From Leishmania donovani (lineage: Eukaryota; Euglenozoa; Kinetoplastea; Trypanosomatida; Trypanosomatidae): a stretch of DNA of 64,000 nt. This document shows, in pieces, positions 32,365-43,330 of the stretch (the first letter of the stretch is position 1; each line of letters starts with the position of its first letter). The notes under the pieces are model-generated. The model saw only the letters and a list, made by a program, of their open reading frames with translations, did no database searches and was not told the DNA's origin. The stretch lies in NCBI RefSeq assembly GCF_000227135.1, contig NC_018237.1, forward strand, positions 1-64,000, read 5' to 3'. The translations under genes were made by a program, and so were the position numbers.

Positions 32365-33504
32365 ATGTTCTGCGGATCTCCGCTTACGGACTGCACGCGC
32401 GACACCATTCAGGCCATGAACCAGATGCATGAACTTTCGCACGGCGTCTCGGCGATGAAGTCCTCCAAGACGAAGCGGCACAACCCGTACGCCAGCAAGG
32501 TGCTGGCCCCGGAAGACTCCGTCGAGTTCAACAGCATGCTCAACTCCCCACTTTCCGCTCGCCAGTCCCCGCTGAACTGGGAGGCCCGGGCATTTGACCC
32601 GACGTTTATGTACAGCAACGTCAGCACGCCGTACCTGACACAGTCTCTCGCCAGCATGTCAATGGACCTACAGGTGCGGCGGCCGCTCTTCGGCGACAGC
32701 CCGGCTGTTCTCACGGGCAAGTCCCCTTCGGATGCCTCCACGGATCTTGGCGCCGGTCGCGCTCCGGTCGTCGTCGCGCCGGTGATGCGATCTTCGGTGA
32801 CGGCACCGCCGAAAAAGGCACTGGGAAAGGTGTACGTTGGTGGCCGCCCCGTTGTGGTGCCGCGGCACGACAACGAGGTGACGGTGCAGCTGCGCCACAG
32901 CGAGGCCACCTTTGTTATTCCCGACATCTACAGTCTTATGGCGTTGGAGGAGGAGACGCGGGACGTGGTGGGGCTGCCGGTTATCGTCGAGGGAGACCGA
33001 GGCGAGGACTTCGGCGTGATTAGCGGCATGGCCAAGATGGAGGCCGCGACGGTAACAGCCGCGCCGTCACCCACGACAGAAGAGGAAACGGCGGCAAAGG
33101 GGTCACCAAACTGCGCTGCGAAGCCGCTACTGAAGGTGCTGCGTGTCGCCTCCGCGCTCGAGGTGCAGAATAGTGAGGCACTGCCGCAACGTGAGGCTGA
33201 GGCACTCGAGTACTGCCAGACCTGCCTGCAGGAGGTGCAGCTGTCGGTACCCATCACCATCGAGGGTGTCGTCTTCCAGTTCGACCGCAAGAAGCTCACC
33301 GTCCGCTACACAAGTGACGCCTACGTGGACTTCAATGATCTGACCCGCATGCTGCACAAGAAGTACAACTGCCGCATCTGGATGGACCAGCTGAACCGCG
33401 ACACCGTCAACGGCGCCGAGAAGCGCGGCCGCCGCGGCGAGCACGGTGGAAAGAAGAGCAACCCGCACAACAGGGGAGCAGCGAAGCGCCGTGAGCAGCA
33501 GTGA
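32365..33504 (+). CDS. PSP1-domain protein, possible RNA-binding cell-cycle regulator
   Basis: 379 residues. The N-terminal 150 residues are low complexity, rich in Ser, Pro and Met. The C-terminal part holds a PSP1 domain: it opens with IVEGDRGEDFGVI at about residues 207-219, is interrupted by an Ala/Thr/Glu-rich insert of about 30 residues, and resumes with KVLRVAS, then VQLSVPITIEGVVFQFDRKK, LTVRYTSDAYVDFNDLTRML and NCRIWMDQL at about 338-346. The protein ends in a very basic tail (RGRRGEHGGKK...). PSP1-region proteins of Crithidia (RBP33 and RBP45 of the CSBP II complex) bind the cycling sequence of S-phase mRNAs, and the basic tail fits RNA binding; whether this is an orthologue is inferred. 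The following spacer is 5.8 kb, suggesting long regulatory UTRs. Confidence 0.75.
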   Translation: MFCGSPLTDCTRDTIQAMNQMHELSHGVSAMKSSKTKRHNPYASKVLAPEDSVEFNSMLNSPLSARQSPLNWEARAFDPTFMYSNVSTPYLTQSLASMSMDLQVRRPLFGDSPAVLTGKSPSDASTDLGAGRAPVVVAPVMRSSVTAPPKKALGKVYVGGRPVVVPRHDNEVTVQLRHSEATFVIPDIYSLMALEEETRDVVGLPVIVEGDRGEDFGVISGMAKMEAATVTAAPSPTTEEETAAKGSPNCAAKPLLKVLRVASALEVQNSEALPQREAEALEYCQTCLQEVQLSVPITIEGVVFQFDRKKLTVRYTSDAYVDFNDLTRMLHKKYNCRIWMDQLNRDTVNGAEKRGRRGEHGGKKSNPHNRGAAKRREQQ

Positions 33505-35787
33505 GCCAAGAGTTGATGCGGAGAAAAAGGGGGAGGACTGAGGGGAGGGGGAGTGAGGCAGCGGTAGCGCACATGTAAAGCAGCGCAGTACATGCTGGCG
33601 CGACGACGCCTGAGTCTCTCCGTCTCCGCATGCCCTACGTGCGGCGTTTTGACGTGCTTGTCTCTTCGCGAATTCCCCCTCCTCCCCCACCGTACCGCCT
33701 CTGACGCCGGCGTCGCACATATCGTGCTTCATGTGTCTGTACGATCCGTTGAAGGCAATCAACGTTGACCACCACGACTCCCCACCCCTCACCGCTATCG
33801 TTATTTTAGCCAGCCGCATGCGTGTCAATGGCGCTCTGCGTGCTTCGTTTGCTCGGGGTCACCTTTCGCCGCCCTTCTTTTTCTGTATGCTCTCACTCCC
33901 CCGCCCCCTCCTTCCCTCCTTCTCGTCTTCCGTCTCTATACGCCATGGATGATTTCCTTCGCCCGTTCTCCGTTCTCCTTCGGTTCTTCTCACTTTTTTT
34001 GTTGTTTTGGCTTCCTTTTCTTGCTGCATACGCGGAGTGTTCCTTCTTTGTTGTTAATTTGGCGCATGCTCTCTTCCTACCTTCGACAGTCGATCTGTTT
34101 CCCTCTTCCTCTCTCGCCCTCTTCGTGTGTCTTCGCCGCACTCATTTTCGACCCTCTCCCTCCTTGTAGATGAGCGTAAAATGTTTATTCGCCTGCGCTC
34201 GTGTCGGTGTATGCATGCCGCTGTCGATGACGGTAGTTTCTGTTGTCAGATCGCCCTCTCCTTGTCTCTCTGCGCGTAGAGAGGCAACAAGATGGGGCAG
34301 CACATACACAAAAAAAAAACGTATATTGGTATGTTCTCTTTTTCCTTTTCCATATTGGTCTTGTTTTTTTTTTATTTGCTGGGCTCTTGTTGTGTGCGTG
34401 TGCGTGTCTGCGCACGCGTCTCCTGTCTTTACGGTTTCCACCCGCTCTCTGCTTTGATTTCGTTTTTCTTTTTTTTTGCCCCTTCCCCCCTCCCCGTTCG
34501 CCGTCCTCCTCCGTTGTGTTGCCCTTTTATGGAAATACACACAAGTACTCACGCCACAACGCCTCGCTCCTTTTTGTGTTTGCTGCACGCCTGTGCGTCT
34601 CTCTGTTAGCGTTGTGGAGTGTGGAGTGATCGGGAGGGAGGGGATGAGCAGCTGTACACATATCCGTGCAAGCCGCTCGCCCCCCAAACTTCATCTAGGT
34701 GTGTGTGTGTCTTACTCCAAACACCTCACACTGCATACTTGCGCACACACCTCTTTTCGTCTACTTTATTCGTGCTGCTTTTTTGTTTTGTTTTGCTCTC
34801 TCTGTGCGTTTTCCTGTCCTTTGCCTTTCTTCCTCCTTGTGTGTACCCGTGGCTGTATGAACACCTTCGATGCTGTAGGTGGCTGTGCGTGGTCCCTGTG
34901 TGCGCGCCTTTCATAGATCTGTGCCTTTCTGCCTTCCCCCTGTACTGCCGCTCACCATCGTCCCTCCTCTTTTTTTTATCTTCGTGTGCGACTGCCTTAC
35001 CCCAACTCCCTCTTATTCTGTAGTGCTTGCGTCTCGCCCTCTGTATAACCTCCTTACAGTTTGGCCGGAGTATCGCACCAACTCTCTTGTCCTCGATGCC
35101 GCAGTTTGTATGATATTTAGTTCTTGGGCCCACTTTTAGCGCCAGCCGCGTCGTGCAACGTCAGAGGCAACTGCTACTGGCAACGCTGCCGAGGATTCTC
35201 CATCCGCTGCTGACGTGAAGGTCCGCTCCACGCCCCCCTTCCCCCGCCGCACACATACACACACACACGAGGACAAGCGCTCAAACATAGTCACGCTTCC
35301 GCTTCTTGCTCTTTTTGTTGTGTGCCTCTCTTCCCCTTAGAGACGCACACACACACACCCTCCATTCATAGAATATTGTCGATGGCGCTTCGTGCGCCAC
35401 CCCTGCTCTACCTTTTCTTGCCCCCCCCCTCATCCCCCTCTCCCGAGCTCAACTCCCCTATGCACTTTTTTTATTTTAGTGGGCGGGGAATTTTGCCCTC
35501 CTTGCATTGTCCTCCTAGTGGCCATGAATCAGCACAGACGCGTACTGCGCGGCTCCACCTTTTCGAACTGTCTTCCTCTCTCTCTGCGTTGACACCCCCG
35601 TCAAGGCATTTTTTCTGTTTTTCCTCTTGTTATGCTTTCCGTCTTCACTCTTCATACTCTCTCTCTCACACACACACACTCACTCAATGGCCGCGTTTGC
35701 GTGCGTTTGCTTTCGACTTTTCATTGTTTTTGTATTGGCTCTGCTTCTCTCTCCCACTCTGAGTGTTGGAGTACGCGTGTGTACGCC

Positions 35788-35812
35788 TGTGTGTGTGTGT
35801 GTGTGTGTGTGT
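35788..35812 (+). repeat. (TG)n microsatellite
   Basis: Twelve uninterrupted TG units in the long spacer. Confidence 0.95.
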
Positions 35813-36133
35813 TGGACCCCCGCCGCTGCTCAGCGCTAAGGCACTTCTCGGCGATAGTGAGACGCACACAGAAAGGCACACACACACACGTACACGTACA
35901 CCTTTGCACGAGAGAGAAGAGGGCTGAACCTGCACTCGCATGCTATTCACGCTTTTTTTTCATGCTTCACTTCTTGCGGAACAAAATGGTAGCGCTTCCA
36001 TTGGATGCACAGGTGTATGATACAGGTAACTGCACAAACACACACGCATATATATATGTATACTGTCACTCGTACATGCCAATACAGGAGGGAGGACAGC
36101 TTGCCACTCAGACAGGTGTCGCCCTTCTTTCCA

Positions 36134-36155
36134 ACACACACACACACACACACAC
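36134..36155 (+). repeat. (AC)n microsatellite
   Basis: Eleven uninterrupted AC units, opposite in strand sense to the TG tract about 320 bases upstream. Confidence 0.95.
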
Positions 36156-39100
36156 GTACAGACGCGGGGGCACTTCAGATTCACCGTTACCGCTGGGCAG
36201 ACGTGGTTGACGATGCCTAAACGTGACTGCGTCATGTAAAGTATGCTTTGTCTCTAGGGATCTCGCTTATACACGCCGAGAGCTATAATGGCTAGCATGC
36301 AGGCTAAACGAACGTAATACATGCCTGAAGCAAAACGGCTGCCGTGCGTGCGCTTGTGCTTGTCCTCATTTTTTCTCCGCTCACGACCACTTGCTTTTCC
36401 TCTTTTCCCTACCGGACAGAAATTTGCGCTTCGGCCTTGTACGCCTACTGCTCTTGTTTTGTGTGCGTGTGTATTGGTCTACGTGCGTGCGCGTGTGTGT
36501 GCGCGCTCCAAGCCCCTTGACCGAGGCGCGATGAGGTGCAGCGCACGACTCTGCCCAGCGTCTGCCGCACCCAGCCACCTCGCTCTTCCCTCCTCTACAT
36601 CTTCCCTTTACCTCCCCTTGTGATGCGAAGGTCGAACTGAGCAGGCAAGCGCGGGTGGGACAGAACCACCACAGCGGAAAATGCGTCGAAGAGCGACCGA
36701 AAGATGCATAAAAGTACAAAATGAGCGTCATTCCTCCTTCGTTTCCGTCCTTTTCGGCAGACATTTTCGTGCCCGCGCCCTGTTCGAACAGTTGTGCAGG
36801 AGGAAAGACATACGCATGCACGCATGCAGGCAGGCACACGATCTCTCCTTGTGCACCACAGCGCTTGCGCGTGTGCATGTGAGAGGTCTTGTTCTCTGCG
36901 CCGCGTGCTGTGCGTTAAAAGAAGCACATCTGCTCTCCCTCGGTATTCTCTGCCTCTTCTCACTCTTTCCATCTCTCTCATTCCCGTCAACTTTCCCGCC
37001 GCTGGGCATTTCTCTCGTCACCGGGCTCCCTCTCTCTAAGCATTCTTACGTTGGTCTTTCTTTCGGCGTGTCTCCCTCTGACTCGTTGGGCTTGAATGTG
37101 TCCATCTCCCCCGTCCCCCCCCGCCATTTCCCCCATCCCCCCTTGTTTCTTGCTTCGCTTCTCTTTGGTCTTTGAATGGTCTCCTCTCTCACGCTTCTTT
37201 TCTTCTCCGTCCTTTTAACGTTTCTCTCTGTTTGTGTTGTCACGGTGGCAGTGCGTACGTGTGCGTGCCGCGCGCGAGCGGACTCACTCCTCTCTCTCTG
37301 TGGGAACTGTGGGTCTAGCGCTGCGTGCCGACGCTTATTCTTCTCTTCCGCCTTGCTTTTCTGCCAAGCTCGCCAGAGACAGCTCCTCTTTACCAAGAAC
37401 GCACTCGCAGGCACAATCAATCCGCAAGCGATGCAGACGCCCGCACCCCGCGCAGATGCACGCGCCCATGATAGCGGAATCGAGGGCGACTGCTTAGAGC
37501 GCGTGCTCTCTTTGTTGAATCTCGGCTAATCATCCATGTCTTTTTTCCATTGTTTCCCCCCTGCTCTCTCTCTCTGCGTTACCGCACTCTTTCTTCTCTG
37601 CCTGCTTACCGCCTTGCTGCGCCGCAGATGATGTGGAGGAGTAACTCTGCAACGCCAAACGAAAAAAGAAAGGATAACAAGAAGATATCGACCTTGACAA
37701 TCCCCTCCCTCCTTTCCGGGTCTCTTGCTTTCTTTTACTGAGAATCCACCGCGTGCTCTCCGTCTGTCTGCGTGTGCGACGACCCACCACATTGATTGCC
37801 TGATGATGTATTATATTGTGCCTTTTTTTCCATCTTAGAGCTGTTCCGTTTTTGTTGTTTTCGGTGGTGAGATGCCCACGTTTTGTTGCTTGTCTCTCTT
37901 GTTGGCGGTGTTTTGTTGTTGTGGCACCCTCCTCCCGTTCTTTTCATGTGCGCTGCTGCCTTCTCCTTTGCTTTCTCTCTCACCGGGTGTTTACATGTGC
38001 TCCGTGCGTGTAGGTGCGTGGGGATGTCACCCCTTCCCCTGTATCTCCTCCGCCTCCTCCTTGTCTGTTTATGCCGCCGTTTGGACCACTATTTCTCTTT
38101 TCGCTTGCCACGCTTCTTCGCTTGTCTTTCTTCCTTTTTTGCGCTTTTTCATCGCTCCTACATGCGCGTTGAAGAACAACGCGCAGGGCCCACAATCACG
38201 TAAGCAGACCCACACGCCCCGAGTGATGTGGACGCGTTTATGCCCGTATGTGTGCGCGTGTATGCTTCAGCTGCCTGCTAGTACAGGCAGGCTAGCAACA
38301 GATAAAAAGTAGACTAAGTATAAACTGCCGCATCTGTGTGCAGTATGCACTGAGACCGCGTAGCGCTGGCGCGACTCTTTCTGTCAAACGGAGTGCGTGT
38401 TCGTGACGCTGAGAAGGTGCACAACGTACGCGTGAGCGTGGGCTATTCGGTCGCGGGCCCTCGAGGAGGACAGGGCCTGCGCACAAGGCTTTTCCACCGC
38501 CAGCGGCTCATCTGTTTTGTCTGCCTGCGCATGTCTTCGCCTGTGGAGGAAAGCGGTATGGCACCAGCACACACGCATGCAGCAGGCGTGCACTCAAGCG
38601 ATCACTGGGCACCTTCTGTCTTCGAATGTGCGTGCTGAAAGGATGCGCAACTGTGCCGCTATCATCACTCCTGTGTCGCACTCACTGCCTCATCCCCCCC
38701 CCTTCCCTCCCCCAACTCTCTTACGGCTCTCACGCTTGCGCTCACACAAGTGTGCATCGACTGCGTTTATTGACCGCGCACACATCCTCTTCAGCGTCTT
38801 TCTCGCTGCCTCCCTCTGCCTGTAGCATCTTCATACATCTCTTCGTTTTTCATTCTCACGTGCGCGCGCGTGCAAGAAAACGTCTGCCTGCGTGTGTGCG
38901 TCGCTGCCCCCGCAGCTCTTTCCCTGTCTCTTTCTCTCTCGCTGTGCCCACGTTGCCTCGGTCCGACCGCCAACACCCCGCGTTTTCGCCGTGTTCTTTT
39001 CCCTTGCTTCGCGCTCCACTCTTCCGCTGTATATATTTATATATACACACACTCAGCGCCGTCGCTGCTTGTGGCTGCCGCCACCGTCCTCTTGCTGTTT

Positions 39101-39217
39101 GAAGACCTGCCTACCCGGTCTCAAGCGGGGCGGTGGAAGGGCGTGAGCAGCCGAAGTCCTTTACGTCGTCTTTGTGTTTTGCCGCTCAGCAAGCAGAGCG
39201 CGCATCGGCGGCACGCC

Positions 39218-39245
39218 CCTCCGACTCGCTTTTTCTGTCTCTAAG
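39218..39245 (+). promoter_or_regulatory. Candidate polypyrimidine tract and trans-splice acceptor for NT-C2 gene
   Basis: C/T-rich sequence ends in TCTCTAAG, with the AG at 39244-39245, 55 bases before the ATG at 39300. This supports 39300 as the true start over any position further upstream in the open frame. Predicted from sequence only. Confidence 0.4.
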
Positions 39246-39299
39246 AGCTCGCCACCACATTCTAGCTCGCAAGCACACCCCTTCGTGGCAGACGTAACG

Positions 39300-41516
39300 A
39301 TGCCTCGCGAGACGCACGTATTGCGCTTCAAGGTGCTCACAGTGGAGTGTGCGGCCTTGCCAAATGGCCAGCAGTACACCGTCATGTACCACCGCGGCAA
39401 CACCAACCGCTCCACCCCGTGCTACACCGCACAGGGTGGCGTGATCAACTTCGCCAGTATGCCGGAGGGCGCAGCCGTGGTGCATTTCAAGGCAGGCCAC
39501 GGCGGCGGCCGTTTCGCTCCAAAGTACATTCGTTTCATGATAGAGGAGTACACGCGCGGCATGCCGCGCCGGCTGGTGGGGGAGACGGAAGCGGATTGCA
39601 CACAGGTGTTAAAGGATTACGGAGCGTCCGGCTCAGGCATCCTCACCGTTGTCTTCCGCCTCTATGGCACCACCGCCAAGATGAGGATTGCGGTGCTCGT
39701 GTACCCAGAGCATGCCCCTCCTCTCTCCTTCGACGGGTTGATCGACCCGAGCGAGGTGGCTGCGCCGCTGCCGCCGCAGGCGTTGAAGGTGATGAACCGT
39801 GGGGAAGCCATGATGATACTGATGGGGCTAGAGACGTTGCTCGAGCGGCGGCGCACGATGAAGGCGGAGGGGCAGAGCTTGCCGCAGTCTCGCGAGGAGA
39901 AGAAGCTGGCGGAGCTCGAGAAGCGCCGCAAGGCCCTTGTGGGCTCCGAGGGTTTGGCGACTGAGGTCATCAAAACCCGGTGCGAGGAAGTGGTGGCTGT
40001 GCAGTACACCGCGCTCGCCCGGAAGCACCGCAACAACTTCATTGGCCAGACCGCCGCCTACCTCCGCGAGATGGCCATGCGCGCTGGCGAGGACTTCATC
40101 GATGACGACGGCAACAGCAGCGGCAACACGGTGATGGAGCAGCTAAACCGAGTGAACCGAAGCATCGAAGAGGTGGAGATGCAGGTGAAGAAACTAGAAG
40201 AGGAGCAGACGGCGCTCGGTCGCATTCAGCATAAGGTGGACGTGATGGCGGAGCTGAGCGCGAACCTCGACAAGGTGGCTGCGCTTCAGCAGAAGATGCA
40301 GGTGCTGAAGGAGTCCCGCACAGCGCTGACGGAGGCTATGAAGAAGCAGGCCGCCAGGAAGAACACCCCACTCGCCCGCGAGGTGGCTGCCATCAACGCT
40401 CGCATTGCCGCGCTGAATGCGGAGCAGCAGCAGATGGCGCCAAGGATCCAGCACATGGTGACAGTGGCGGCTTCGCACGTGGTGAAGTGGGCTCGCAGCA
40501 AGAACCCGCCGGAGTTGGATATCAAGAGCCGAATAGATACCTCGCGAGAAACTGGTGGCAACGGCCGCAACGCCGTCGACGACCTCTTCAGCGACGACGA
40601 CAAGCCGAAGAGGTCGAAGGAGCAGCCCGTGATGGACGACGTGCAGCGAAAGCAGGTTGTGGAGGCGCTCAAAGGGCTCAAGACCCCCACCGCACCCGTC
40701 CCTACCCGCTCGCCCACCTCGCCCACCTCGGCGTCCTCCAGCTCTGGCCACCGCACCCCGCGTGACCTCTTCGCTGACGCGGGCCTGCCTACTATGGGCG
40801 ACTTCAGCAACACCAAGAAGAAGGAAGAGGAGGCGGCAACGAAGAGGAAGGACGACACCTCCATAAAGCCCGTCCACGAGGACCCGCTGAAGCCCTCTGG
40901 TCTCGGCGTAGACATGTTTTCAGCGAAGCCGGCGCCGGCTGCCGCCTCTAACGTACCAGCGGGCTTGCCCTCGATGAACGATTTCATGCGGTCGTCTGCC
41001 TCGTCGAGGCAGCAGGACGCGCAGCCTACGTTTGACTTCGGCAGCATCCTGCAGGCAAGCTCGGTCTCCCCGCAGATGGGCGGCGGCTTTGTGCTGGAGC
41101 CGCAACAGTCCGAGGCAGCGGCTTCGAGCTTCGCCGCCGCGGCACCTTCTGCCGTCAGGGACGCCTACAACAAGAGAGATGACCCGTACTATGACGAGAT
41201 GGATGACTTCACGGTGCCACCGGACGCCGCCGACAACAAAAACTACGGCGCTGTAGAGATCACCGGCGGCATTTTTGGCTTTCAGGATGATACGAACTCG
41301 CCAGCCTACGTGGCGTCGCGTCCGACTTTCGACTTTGGCCCAAGCGGCGGTGGCGATGATGGGCCGAGCGGGGTCGGGGTCACGGCGCCGCCAGCGGAGA
41401 CCTTCTCGTTTGGCGGTGGGACCGCGGATGAGCCGTCAACCAACAATCGCCGAAACAGCTCCGACGACCCGTACACCGGCATCACAAACCTGCCAACCTA
41501 CAACTTTAGCAGCTGA
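39300..41516 (+). CDS. NT-C2 domain coiled-coil protein with repeated P[TS]-x-x-x-F motifs
   Basis: 738 residues from the ATG at 39300, the first Met in the frame. Residues 1-145 resemble the N-terminal C2 (NT-C2) domain of EEIG1/EHBP1-type proteins: VLRFKVLTVECAALPNGQQY, a basic strand, VVHFKAGHGGGRFAPKYIRF and a closing TVVFRLYGTTAKMRIAV strand. Charged helices with coiled-coil character follow (about 170-435). The tail (about 440-738) is disordered, rich in Ser, Pro, Asp and Gly, with a repeated short motif: LPTMGDF, LPSMNDF, PTFDFG twice, ETFSFG, and LPTYNF at the C-terminus. NT-C2 domains bind membranes or partners in trafficking and cytoskeletal linkage. The repeated Phe motifs could bind an endocytic or coat adaptor, which is inference. 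No transmembrane segment is visible. Confidence 0.7.
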   Translation: MPRETHVLRFKVLTVECAALPNGQQYTVMYHRGNTNRSTPCYTAQGGVINFASMPEGAAVVHFKAGHGGGRFAPKYIRFMIEEYTRGMPRRLVGETEADCTQVLKDYGASGSGILTVVFRLYGTTAKMRIAVLVYPEHAPPLSFDGLIDPSEVAAPLPPQALKVMNRGEAMMILMGLETLLERRRTMKAEGQSLPQSREEKKLAELEKRRKALVGSEGLATEVIKTRCEEVVAVQYTALARKHRNNFIGQTAAYLREMAMRAGEDFIDDDGNSSGNTVMEQLNRVNRSIEEVEMQVKKLEEEQTALGRIQHKVDVMAELSANLDKVAALQQKMQVLKESRTALTEAMKKQAARKNTPLAREVAAINARIAALNAEQQQMAPRIQHMVTVAASHVVKWARSKNPPELDIKSRIDTSRETGGNGRNAVDDLFSDDDKPKRSKEQPVMDDVQRKQVVEALKGLKTPTAPVPTRSPTSPTSASSSSGHRTPRDLFADAGLPTMGDFSNTKKKEEEAATKRKDDTSIKPVHEDPLKPSGLGVDMFSAKPAPAAASNVPAGLPSMNDFMRSSASSRQQDAQPTFDFGSILQASSVSPQMGGGFVLEPQQSEAAASSFAAAAPSAVRDAYNKRDDPYYDEMDDFTVPPDAADNKNYGAVEITGGIFGFQDDTNSPAYVASRPTFDFGPSGGGDDGPSGVGVTAPPAETFSFGGGTADEPSTNNRRNSSDDPYTGITNLPTYNFSS

Positions 41517-43330
41517 GGTGGGAATGCGGCGAGGGGGGCGGGGGCTGTTGTCGTCATGGCGGCGTGCGTTCGGTTTTGGGAGGGGGATAGCGGGCGGGGG
41601 ACGGTGGGCCGCTGCCTGTATCCATCCGTCCCTCCTGCCCTCTTCCCGTGGCGGGCGTCTGGTGTGACGTGCACGTCTATCGTGGCTTCTCTTTGTTCTT
41701 GTGATTGGTCGACTTTTTCGGCTGTGGCCTGCGGTCGCTCTCGCGTGTCTCGGTTTCTTCGTCTGCGTGTTCTCGACTTGGTTTCTCTGTGTGCGTGTGC
41801 CGAGTAGTAGTCCCAGTCGTCGTATGGCATCATCACCTCCACCGCCGGCACACAGACCTCCTCTAGCGACATCTTTCTCCTTTCCTAATACAACCCTCAA
41901 CGTACGTCTAGGACACGCAGCATATGCCGTGAGAGCACCTCCCTATAGACTGGCGGTCGCACAATCAGGCACACGCGCTTCGTCTTGTCCCCATTCATGC
42001 GTTTTTTTTTGTGTGAAACTACGCGACTCACGTTATGGTCCCTTGTAGGACGTGGCAGGTGGCACGGGTAGTCACGCGTGTTGGATTGATCGACGGTGCC
42101 CCGTCAACCTCTTGAGTCTGTGCATACGTGTGTGTGTATGTGCGTGCTCGCTAGGATGGGCCTGCAAGGAGACGCGCTGCTGCAGTGTTCATTATGAAGA
42201 GGTGGCGAGCAAGTCGGTAAGCCGCTGCTTTTGGTCGTTGCGTTGCCTCCTTTTTTGGTTTGTTTTACCATCCTATCCTTTCACCTCACCCTGAGGATGG
42301 TGATGGGAGGGGGGACTATATTACGCTACTGTGTTGAAGCATGTATGTATGTGTGTGTGTGCATGTTGCCTTGCTGCCTGGATCATTGCTGATGGCTTTT
42401 CTCCCCCTTTTTTTCGGTTGGGCTCATGGTACATTTTCGTTTTATTGTGCATTTTTTTTTCGTTTCGGATACTCTCGTCGTGTTCGTTCCCGTTGTTCTG
42501 CTTGCGCATCACGGTGCGGGTGTGTGCGTGGGCAGCGGATGGACTCGTGATTCTGTTAGCTCGATCAAGCGGGTGTGCGAGTCATGTGCGATTTGTGCCC
42601 GCTGGGATGGACTGCGGGAAAGGAGCGCGAAAACGAAGCGCGCAGAGGAGCAGTAGCATGCCCCAAAAGAGTATGTAACGCTAGGAACGTGGCTCGTCCA
42701 CCAACGAGCCCCCCTGCCGCCCTCCCTCCTTTCTAGAGAGGTACGCGTTCATCACTGTCGCCTACGTCGCTTCCAACGCCAGTATGCGCTCGAGGGTGCG
42801 AAGAGGAAAAGAATCGAGTAAGCGGCTTCGGCGTTGGGCAATGCAACTTGTGCAAGTCACTCTCTTCCCGTGATTGCGTTTCTGTGACTGCATCTGCAGT
42901 GAGACCCGCACGCCATCGAGCAAGCGGTGCTCTTCTTCCTCTCTTCATCTTGCGTCTTGTCTGTTCTCTCGCAGCCTTTGTCTTTTGGCTCTTGTCGGGC
43001 GATCATACGTACTTGGGCTCCGCTCCTCCCCTCTGCTGGTGCTTGTGTCTTCCCTGCTTTTTGGTGTGTGCGTGCGTGTGTGCGTTTGAGAGGGAAGGGG
43101 GGCATTGCGCCGTCCACCATGCCGGCTTCTGTGTCTTCGCCGCTGCGTCCCTCTCACTCCCACGCGCGCGTTGTACAACGACGGTGAGGCAAGGAGGACT
43201 TTGGTCACGCCATCAGCCCAGATCTCTCTTAAGCTGCTTTCGTTTTGTGCATATTTCTCACAAGGAGGCAAAAAAAACAAGTTGCACTGACACGTGTGTG
43301 CCGACATACACGGGCAGGCACGGGCACAGG
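41517..43330. other. Spacer between NT-C2 gene and helicase-like gene
   Basis: 1.8 kb with no gene visible. Contains T-rich stretches (42001-42010, 42405-42470), a short (TG)n run at 42347-42361 and pyrimidine-rich sequence at about 43221-43260 just before the next gene, with an AG at 43263-43264. Confidence 0.5.

Larger units (their letters stand above)
33505..39299. other. Very long spacer between PSP1-domain and NT-C2 genes
   Basis: 5.8 kb with no convincing protein gene on either strand. Many open frames occur, but they are Ser/Phe/Leu- or Lys/Arg-rich shadows of C/T bias. It contains several dinucleotide tracts (about 34700-34710, 35346-35358, 35667-35681, 35788-35812, 36134-36155), a C run near 37116-37124 and a T/A alternation at 39030-39044. 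A short ATG frame at 37431-37529 (32 codons) has coding-like composition but no support. Most of this is probably 3' and 5' UTR; an unrecognised non-coding RNA is possible. Confidence 0.45.

Noticed and set aside
36681..37529. Several 100-165 codon frames on both strands in the long spacer
   Set aside because: Ser/Leu/Phe-rich on one strand and Lys/Arg-rich on the other, as expected from pyrimidine-biased DNA; no family resemblance.
42848..43330. Open frame extends 161 codons upstream of the helicase-like gene
   Set aside because: The extra sequence is Cys/Ser/Leu-rich and spacer-like, and a pyrimidine tract with AG lies within it. The ATG at 43331 begins a presequence-like peptide.
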